A stretch of DNA of 11,610 nt, from the NCBI GenBank assembly GCA_036503065.1, contig DASXXM010000444.1, positions 1 through 11,610 of the forward strand, written 5' to 3'. Positions 6,504-11,610 of this stretch are shown piece by piece. The notes beneath the pieces were generated by a model. That model was not told where the DNA came from, searched no databases, and saw only the letters and a program-made list of their open reading frames with translations. This DNA comes from DATEPR01 sp036503065 (GTDB lineage Bacteria > Actinomycetota > Actinomycetes > Mycobacteriales > Pseudonocardiaceae). A program made the translations under genes and the position numbers. Each line of letters starts with the position of its first letter. The first letter of the stretch is position 1.

Positions 6504-6509
6504 CGGCTC

Positions 6510-7577
6510 TCAGGCCGCCGAGCCCGGCAGCGCGACCGAGGCGGGTGACTCGCCGGCCAGCCGCCGCCACCTGGTCTGCCGGACCGCGGAGTCGATCAGC
6601 GCGGCCAGTGCCACCGACCGGGCGCCGGGGTCGTCGGTGTGTTCCAGCACGAACCGCCAGGCCACCGTCGCGTCCGACTCGGCGAGTGCCAGCGCGGCCA
6701 GGGCGCTGGTCTGGTTCGTCACCCCGGCCGGCACCAGGTAGGCCGGTTGGGCCGGTGTCGGCGTCTGGCCCGCACCAGCGAGCCTGCGTTCGGTCGCGTC
6801 CCGCAGGTTCTGCACCGCGCCCATGCCCGCGATGATCTCGGTCTCACTCGATCCGGTGACAAATGCGCTCGCCGTGCCGTACAGCCAGAGCGCGGCGTGC
6901 TCGGTGGCCAGTGCCTGTTGCAGTGCTGTCACGGTGTCGCCGGACAGGGCGCGGTCGGCCGGGCTCGATGCCGTCGATGACGGGACGCCGGGCGTGGTGG
7001 TCGGCACCGCGGTCGCCGCCGCGCCGCCCGACGGGGCCACGTTCGGCGGTCCGGCCGAGATGGCCGACGTGGCCGTGACCGGTGTGCTGTTGAAGGCTTC
7101 CGCCAGGCTCGCGCAGCCGGCCGCGATCGAGCCGACCAGGCCGGCGCGATAGGTGGGCAGGCTCGGCACCAGGCGCGTCGCCTGCTGCTGCGCGGTCACC
7201 AGGCCGGCCCGCAGTTCGCCGATCACGGTGGTCTCGTCGGTCGGCGCCGTCGTCGGCGACGCGCTGGCGGACGTGGTCGGCGGCGCAGTTAGTGCGGCGG
7301 CCCGGTCGACCTCGGTGCGCAGCGCGGCGGCCTGCTGGCGGCGGACCGTGGCGAACACCGCGAAGGTGGCCGCGTTGGCCGCGAACGCCGTCGACGCCGT
7401 GGTGGCGGTCCTGCTGTCCGACTCGGCCGCGGTCAACAGCGGCTGCAACGGATCTGGTGTCGGCGCCGCCTGCGGCGCTGTGCAGGCCGCCAGCGGCACC
7501 GCGATGGCGATCAGCGCGCCTGCGCGCAGTAGTCCGCGCCGGCTCAGCACGCCATGGTCGTCGGACGCGCTGACCAC
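6510..7577 (-). CDS. Tat-type lipoprotein with DUF4439 ferritin-like domain
   Basis: A 355-residue exported protein. The N-terminus carries SRRGLLRAG (12-20), a twin-arginine signal, a hydrophobic stretch (ALIAIAVPLAA) and a lipobox LAAC with the lipidated cysteine at C32. The mature protein would thus be anchored on the outer face of the cell membrane. A helical Ala-rich region (about 45-165) is followed by a low-complexity Ser/Thr/Pro/Ala linker (about 165-210). The C-terminal ~140 residues match DUF4439, a ferritin-like four-helix fold: TALQQALATEHAALWLYG (217-234), then NLRDATERRL (257-266), PAYLVPAGV and a last helix with DATVAWRFVLEH. E226 and H227 are the visible candidate metal ligands; whether metal is bound is unknown. 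The start is GTG 7577 with GGGAGG 4 bases before it. Position divergent from rimP matches Rv2844 in Mycobacterium tuberculosis, as I recall it. A conserved link to the rimP operon is therefore likely but unexplained. Confidence 0.88.
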   Translation of the reverse strand: MVSASDDHGVLSRRGLLRAGALIAIAVPLAACTAPQAAPTPDPLQPLLTAAESDSRTATTASTAFAANAATFAVFATVRRQQAAALRTEVDRAAALTAPPTTSASASPTTAPTDETTVIGELRAGLVTAQQQATRLVPSLPTYRAGLVGSIAAGCASLAEAFNSTPVTATSAISAGPPNVAPSGGAAATAVPTTTPGVPSSTASSPADRALSGDTVTALQQALATEHAALWLYGTASAFVTGSSETEIIAGMGAVQNLRDATERRLAGAGQTPTPAQPAYLVPAGVTNQTSALAALALAESDATVAWRFVLEHTDDPGARSVALAALIDSAVRQTRWRRLAGESPASVALPGSAA

Positions 7578-7715
7578 GGGCCCTCCCTTGCCGTGTCCGG
7601 TGACCCTGCGTGCGCGGCGCGTCGCACGGTCACCGCCGCACATCCTGCCAGGCCACCGGACCCGGCCCGCGAGTCCACCCCGGTGTCGCCACCCAGCCGT
7701 TCGCGCCCGACGCGA

Positions 7716-7761
7716 TACGCTGGGCGACCACGGCCGCCGGAACGCACGTCGGCCGTGGTCG
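7716..7761 (+). promoter_or_regulatory. Candidate rimP operon promoter and 12-bp stem hairpin
   Basis: The 226-bp divergent region 7578-7803 contains a perfect inverted repeat CGACCACGGCCG (7725-7736) / CGGCCGTGGTCG (7750-7761) with a 13-base loop, ending 42 bases before the rimP start. TACGCT at 7716-7721 fits a TAnnnT -10. A start about 7 bases further (near 7728) would put the hairpin at the very 5' end of the rimP-nusA-ylxR-infB mRNA. No good -35 was found, so the promoter is weakly supported; the inverted repeat itself is certain. It may stabilise the mRNA, act as an attenuator, or be an operator. Confidence 0.5.
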
Positions 7762-7803
7762 GCGTGCACGCGAGGGCGCCGATGCGACGATGAGGAGCGG
7801 CCA

Positions 7804-8376
7804 GTGCCCAGCGAGCAGCACGGCGATACCCCCGGCGGGGCGCGGGACGCGCTCGCCGGCAGCTTGCGTCCGGTGGTCGCGGACGCCGTCGGCGGTCTCG
7901 GCTTCGACCTGGAGTCGCTGGACGTGCAGGTGGCCGGTCGGCGCAAACTGGTGAAGGTGGTCGTCGACGCGGACGACGGCGTGGAACTGGACCTGCTGTC
8001 CGGCGCGAGCCGCGCGGTGTCCGCCGCCCTGGACGGCCGGGACGACCTGCTGGGCGGCCCGTACACCCTGGAGGTCACGTCGCCGGGGGTGGACCGGCCG
8101 TTGACCAGGCCACGACACTGGCGACGGGCGAACCTGCGCCTGGTGCGGATCCGTCCGCACGACGGGCCCGAGTTCACCGGCCGGGTCGGTGACGCCGACG
8201 AGGCCGGGGTCGAGCTGCTGGTCGCGGGAGCGGTGCGCCGCGTCGAGTACCGCACCATGGCCAAGGCCATGGTGGAAGTGGAGTTCCGGCAGCCGCCGGC
8301 GGCCGAACTGCTGATGTTGCGGCACGGCGGTTCGTCCGCGAACACGGACGAGGATGCGAAGGAGGAGTCGAGGTGA
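7804..8376 (+). CDS. rimP: Ribosome maturation factor RimP
   Basis: A 190-residue cytoplasmic protein that binds free 30S subunits and assists their late assembly (3' domain/S12 entry). The N-terminal alpha/beta domain (about 12-100) ends with the family signature LEVTSPGVDRPL (89-100), which is diagnostic. The SH3-like C-terminal domain covers about 105-165 (NLRLVRIRPHDGPEFTGRV). The last ~20 residues are a short acidic, polar tail. The start is GTG 7804, with GAGGAG (7792-7797) 6 bases upstream; the open frame further upstream is a shadow of the lipoprotein gene. The end overlaps nusA by 4 bp (GTGA), so the two are translationally coupled. It is the first gene of the rimP-nusA-ylxR-infB operon. 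Confidence 0.96.
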   Translation: MPSEQHGDTPGGARDALAGSLRPVVADAVGGLGFDLESLDVQVAGRRKLVKVVVDADDGVELDLLSGASRAVSAALDGRDDLLGGPYTLEVTSPGVDRPLTRPRHWRRANLRLVRIRPHDGPEFTGRVGDADEAGVELLVAGAVRRVEYRTMAKAMVEVEFRQPPAAELLMLRHGGSSANTDEDAKEESR

Positions 8377-9410
8377 ACGTCGACATCGCCGCGTTGCGGG
8401 CGATCGAGCGGGACAAGGACATCCCCTTCGAGACGGTCCTGGAAGCCATCGAGACCGCCCTGCTCACCGCCTACAAGCACACCGACGGCCACCACCCGCA
8501 CGCGCGGATCGACGTCGACCGCAAGACCGGCGTGGTGCGGGTGCTCGCCCAGGAGATGTCGCCCGAGGGAACCGTCCTCGAGGAGTGGGATGACACGCCG
8601 GAGGGCTTCGGCCGGATCGCGGCCACCACCGCCCGCCAGGTGATCCTGCAGCGGCTGCGCGACGCGGAGCACGAGCGCACGTTCGGCGAGTTCTCCGCCA
8701 AGGAGGGCGAGATCATCGCCGGTGTCGTGCAGCGGGACGCGCGGGCCAACTCCCGCGGCATGGTCGTGGTGCAGCTAGGTGACATCGAGGGCGTGCTGCC
8801 GCCGGCCGAACAGGTGTCCGGCGAGCGCTACGAGCACGGCACCCGGCTCAAGTGCTACGTCGTCGGCGTGGCGCGTGGTTCCCGTGGCACGCAGATCACG
8901 TTGTCCCGCACGCACCCCAACCTGGTGCGCAGGCTGTTCGCGTTGGAGGTGCCGGAGATCGCCGACGGCACGGTCGAGATTCCCGCCGTGGCAAGGGAAG
9001 CCGGGCACCGCTCCAAGATCGCGGTCCGGTCGACCGTGGCCGGGGTGAACGCGAAGGGCGCCTGCATCGGCCCGATGGGTGCGCGGGTGCGCAACGTGAT
9101 GAGCGAGCTGGCCGGCGAGAAGATCGACATCATCGACTACTCGGACGACCCGGCCACGTTCGTCGGCAACGCGCTCTCGCCCGCCAAGGTGATCTCGGTC
9201 CAGGTGATCGACGAGAAGACCAAGGCCGCCCGGGTCGTGGTGCCGGACTTCCAACTGTCGCTGGCGATCGGCAAGGAGGGCCAGAACGCCCGGCTGGCCG
9301 CCCGGCTGACCACCTGGCGGATCGACATCCGCAGCGACGCGTCCCCCGAACCGGTCATCCCGGTCACCGGGCACGATGATTCGGCTACTGTCGGTCACCA
9401 CGACTCGTAA
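8373..9410 (+). CDS. nusA: Transcription termination/antitermination factor NusA
   Basis: Binds RNA polymerase near the RNA exit channel and modulates pausing, termination and antitermination. All 345 residues fit the actinobacterial form. The N-terminal RNAP-binding domain covers about 1-105 (MNVDIAALRAIERDKDIPFE at the start). The S1 domain is at about 112-178 (GEIIAGVVQRDARANSRGM to GTQITLSR). KH1 is at about 215-265 with the loop GPMG (233-236), and KH2 at about 285-325 with GKEG (300-303) followed by QNARLAARLTTW. The acidic C-terminal repeats of E. coli NusA are absent, as usual outside the proteobacteria. The start is GTG 8373, overlapping the rimP stop, with AAGGAGG (8359-8365) 7 bases ahead. 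The stop is TAA at 9408. Identification is certain. Confidence 0.98.
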   Translation: MNVDIAALRAIERDKDIPFETVLEAIETALLTAYKHTDGHHPHARIDVDRKTGVVRVLAQEMSPEGTVLEEWDDTPEGFGRIAATTARQVILQRLRDAEHERTFGEFSAKEGEIIAGVVQRDARANSRGMVVVQLGDIEGVLPPAEQVSGERYEHGTRLKCYVVGVARGSRGTQITLSRTHPNLVRRLFALEVPEIADGTVEIPAVAREAGHRSKIAVRSTVAGVNAKGACIGPMGARVRNVMSELAGEKIDIIDYSDDPATFVGNALSPAKVISVQVIDEKTKAARVVVPDFQLSLAIGKEGQNARLAARLTTWRIDIRSDASPEPVIPVTGHDDSATVGHHDS

Positions 9411-9479
9411 GGAGTCGAGTCGGTCTCATTGTGCGGAGATCCGGTTCGGTGGACCGACCGCCAGGAGATAGACTGGTTC

Positions 9480-9827
9480 GTGGTTCACCGTCGTCAACCG
9501 GTCCCCTCGCACCTCGGCCCCGTCCGGACGTGCGTAGGTTGCCGCGCCACGGCGTTGGCCACTGAGTTGTTGCGCGTAGTGGTCGCGGATGGGGCCGTTG
9601 TACCCGATCCCGAACGTCGGCTTCCCGGGCGTGGAGCGTGGCTCCATGCCCGATCGGAATGCCTGCGTGCCGCCGAGCGACGCCGGGCGTTTCCCCGAGC
9701 CCTCCGGGCGCAGGGACCGCTCGACATCGACGCGGTCCGTGATCATCTCTCGCGTCAACCCGGGTGGGATTTGAGCACTGTCCAGCAAGCAGGGAAAGCA
9801 GGTCGACCCGTCATGAGTCAGCCGTGA
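9480..9827 (+). CDS. ylxR: YlxR family RNA-binding protein (RnpM, RNase P modulator type)
   Basis: A 115-residue basic protein of the YlxR/DUF448 family, almost always found between nusA and infB. The hallmark VRTCVGCRA (15-23) is followed by ELLRVVVADGAVVPDPERRLPGRGAW, containing the conserved GRGA(Y/W) motif at 51-54. The C-terminal part of the fold is CLRAAERRRAFPRALR (61-76). B. subtilis YlxR has been reported to bind the RNase P RNA and modulate the enzyme. The last ~30 residues (from about residue 85) are poorly conserved. I prefer GTG 9480, with AGGAG (9463-9467) 12 bases ahead; a TTG at 9429 in the same frame would add 17 residues without family support. It lies 69 bp after nusA and 74 bp before infB, so it is co-transcribed. 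Confidence 0.93.
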   Translation: MVHRRQPVPSHLGPVRTCVGCRATALATELLRVVVADGAVVPDPERRLPGRGAWLHARSECLRAAERRRAFPRALRAQGPLDIDAVRDHLSRQPGWDLSTVQQAGKAGRPVMSQP

Positions 9828-9901
9828 AGCTGAAGCCATGAACGCGCGACAATAGGACGAGGTCGACGGCCAGCCCGCCGACCTCTCGGATGAGGAGAGC
9901 A

Positions 9902-11610
9902 GTGGCAGGCAAGGCCCGCGTACACGAGCTCGCTAAGGAGCTCGGTGTGACGAGTAAGGACGTTCTCGCCAAGCTGAAGGATCTCGGCGAGTTCGTGAAG
10001 TCAGCGTCCTCCACCGTGGAGGCACCCGTCGCCCGCAGGTTGCGGGACTCGTTCCCCAAGGCGGACGGCCCAAGTCGACCCAACCGTGCTGGCGGTGGCA
10101 ACCGCGAGGCCACACCACGGCCCGCGTCCCCGGCATTGGGCGTGGAAGCGACGGCGGCACCCAGTACGGCGATGCCGAGTACCGCGACACCCACCCCGGT
10201 CGCGCCAACGCGTCCGGCGAACCCGGTTCCGGCAGCGGTGCCGGAGCTCCCGCAGACCCCGGCGGCACCGGCGGCCCGACCCGCCCAGAGCCCGGCACCG
10301 AGCAGTCGTCCCGGTCCCCGACCGGGCACGCCCGGCCCGGCCCGGCCCGCCCGTACGGCCGAGCCCGCTCCGGCGGCGGCAGCCGTCGAGCCGCAGGCAC
10401 CGGTCGTCGAGCCGATCCGGCCGCCTGCCCAGCAACAGCCGGCCCGTCCGGCGCAACAACAGCCAGCCGCGGCACAGCACAGCGGTGCGGTCGTGCCGCC
10501 CAAGCGGCAGTCTCCCAAGCCCGGCCCGCGAACCCAGCGCGTCGGCAACAACCCGTTCGGTGTCGGCGGTGGCGGTGGCGGCAACAGCAGCCAACAGCCG
10601 GCCGCGCCGAGGACGCCGCGTCCCGGTGGCGACCGTCCGGCCCGACCCGGCGGTGACCGGCCGGGGCCCGGTGGCCCGCGTGGCGATCGTCCGGCGCCCA
10701 ACCGCGAGGACCGCGGTCCGCGCGCGACGCCCGGCAACATGCCGCCGCGGCCCAACCCCGGCATGATGCCCCCCCGTCCGGCTCCGACTCGTTCCGGTCC
10801 CGGCGGTGGCGGTGGTCGTCCCGGTGGTCCGGGTGGCGGCGGTGGCGGTCGTCCCGGTGGTCCGGGTGGCGGCGGTGGTCGTCCGGGTGGTCCCGGTGGT
10901 GGCGGCGGTGGTCGTCCCGGTGGTCCGGGTGGTGGCGGCGGTTTCCGTGGCGGTCCCGGTGGCGGTGGTGGCGGCGCAGGTGGTGGCGGCGGTTACCGCG
11001 GTGGTAGCGGTGGCGGCGGTACCGGCGCGCCTGCCGGTGGTGGCTACCGGCCCGGCGGCGGTGGCGGCGGCGGTCGTCCCGGTGGCGGCGGTGGCGGTGC
11101 CCGTGGTGGCGGCGCGGCCGGCGCGTTCGGCCAGCCAGGTGGCGCGCCCCGGCGTGGCCGCAAGTCGAAGCGGCAGAAGCGCCAGGAATACGACAACATG
11201 CAGGCGCCGAGCGTCGGCGGTGTGCGGCTGCCCAAGGGCAGCGGCGAGACCATCCGGCTGCCGCGCGGCGCGTCGCTGACCGATTTCGCGGACAAGATCG
11301 GCGCCAACCCGGCCTCGCTGGTGCAGGTGCTGTTCCATCTCGGCGAGATGGTCACCGCGACCCAGTCGGTGTCCGAGGACATCCTGGAACTGCTCGGTTC
11401 CGAGATGAACTACGTGGTCAACGTCGTCAGCCCGGAGGAGGAGGACCGCGAACTGCTCGGGTCCTTCGACATCACCTACGGCTCCGACGCGGGCGACGAG
11501 TCCGACCTGGCGGCCCGGCCGCCGGTGGTGACCGTCATGGGTCACGTCGACCACGGTAAGACCCGACTGTTGGACACGATCCGCAAGACCAACGTGCACG
11601 AGCGCGAGGC
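9902..11610 (+). CDS. infB: Translation initiation factor IF-2 (3' end outside window)
   Basis: A GTPase that places initiator fMet-tRNA on the 30S subunit and promotes 50S joining. The visible 569 codons cover the N-terminal part only. An IF2_N domain opens the protein (MAGKARVHELAKELGVTSKD, then LAKLKDLGEFVKSASSTVEAP). A Pro/Ala/Gln-rich segment covers about 60-215, and a Gly/Arg/Pro-rich segment about 220-405. A basic RRGRKSKRQKRQEY and a second IF2_N domain follow (GETIRLPRGASLTDFADKIG and onward, ending about 500). The G domain begins with PPVVTVMGHVDHGKT, whose G1/P-loop GHVDHGKT is at 547-554; the window ends 18 residues later. The low-complexity N-terminus is typical of actinobacterial IF2. 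The start is GTG 9902 with GAGGAG (9892-9897) 4 bases upstream; a 74-bp gap separates it from ylxR. Partial only because of the window edge. Confidence 0.97.
   Translation, partial: MAGKARVHELAKELGVTSKDVLAKLKDLGEFVKSASSTVEAPVARRLRDSFPKADGPSRPNRAGGGNREATPRPASPALGVEATAAPSTAMPSTATPTPVAPTRPANPVPAAVPELPQTPAAPAARPAQSPAPSSRPGPRPGTPGPARPARTAEPAPAAAAVEPQAPVVEPIRPPAQQQPARPAQQQPAAAQHSGAVVPPKRQSPKPGPRTQRVGNNPFGVGGGGGGNSSQQPAAPRTPRPGGDRPARPGGDRPGPGGPRGDRPAPNREDRGPRATPGNMPPRPNPGMMPPRPAPTRSGPGGGGGRPGGPGGGGGGRPGGPGGGGGRPGGPGGGGGGRPGGPGGGGGFRGGPGGGGGGAGGGGGYRGGSGGGGTGAPAGGGYRPGGGGGGGRPGGGGGGARGGGAAGAFGQPGGAPRRGRKSKRQKRQEYDNMQAPSVGGVRLPKGSGETIRLPRGASLTDFADKIGANPASLVQVLFHLGEMVTATQSVSEDILELLGSEMNYVVNVVSPEEEDRELLGSFDITYGSDAGDESDLAARPPVVTVMGHVDHGKTRLLDTIRKTNVHERE
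10817..10945 (+). repeat. In-frame tandem repeats coding the Gly-rich linker of IF2
   Basis: Four near-identical 20-base cores (CGTCCCGGTGGTCCGGGTGG or a two-base variant) begin at 10817, 10850, 10880 and 10913. The periods of 33, 30 and 33 bases are all multiples of three. They encode RPGGPGGGGG or RPGGPGGGGGG units inside the IF2 linker. The wider Gly-rich tract runs to about 11115. Such tracts are prone to slippage, so length may vary between strains and assemblies. Confidence 0.85.

Noticed and set aside
7578..8672. N-terminal extension of the lipoprotein reading frame upstream to 8672 on the minus strand
   Set aside because: It runs antisense through rimP and the start of nusA. The ribosome binding site, Tat signal and lipobox place the start at 7577.
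10001..11599. Long minus-strand open frame opposite infB (532 codons) with Thr/Ala repeats
   Set aside because: The repeats are the reverse complement of the Gly-rich codons of IF2. No start signal or family resemblance.

Overview
The window is high-GC actinobacterial DNA, most likely from a member of the Pseudonocardiales (Saccharothrix, Lentzea or Amycolatopsis-like). The basis is strong G/C bias at third codon positions, frequent GTG starts, an actinobacterial-type NusA without C-terminal acidic repeats, an IF2 with a very long Pro/Ala/Gly-rich N-terminal region, and the order proS ... DUF4439 protein (divergent) / rimP-nusA-ylxR-infB. That order matches, as I recall it, the Mycobacterium proS-Rv2844-rimP-nusA-Rv2840c-infB neighbourhood. 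The exact genus cannot be fixed from sequence alone.

Layout: (1) 57-1808, proS, prolyl-tRNA synthetase, on +. (2) 1932-3617, a two-gene cassette on + with clearly lower GC: a fused XRE-HTH / ImmA-IrrE metalloprotease-like protein, overlapping by 4 bp a PIN-domain protein. Two inverted repeats lie on its putative promoter, and a hairpin follows it. It looks like a horizontally acquired toxin-antitoxin or defence-type module dropped into a housekeeping neighbourhood. (3) 3693-5577, three genes on -, in transcriptional order: a YjbQ/UPF0047 gene broken by one in-frame TGA, a single-pass membrane-anchored protein of unknown function, and a HAD phosphatase. (4) 5706-6503 on +, a second single-pass membrane protein of unknown function. 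(5) 6510-7577 on -, a Tat-type lipoprotein with a DUF4439 ferritin-like domain. (6) 7804 to the window end, the translation/transcription operon rimP-nusA-ylxR-infB on +, with a perfect 12-bp stem hairpin in the rimP upstream region; infB is cut by the window edge.

The rimP-infB operon joins 30S maturation (RimP), transcription elongation/termination (NusA), an RNA-binding RNase P-linked protein (YlxR/RnpM) and translation initiation (IF2). The rest is accessory. The most interesting items are the XRE-ImmA/PIN cassette with its paired operator-like palindromes, the premature TGA in yjbQ, and the hairpin ahead of rimP. No tRNA, rRNA, CRISPR array or insertion sequence was seen. No gene-free stretch exceeds 300 bases.
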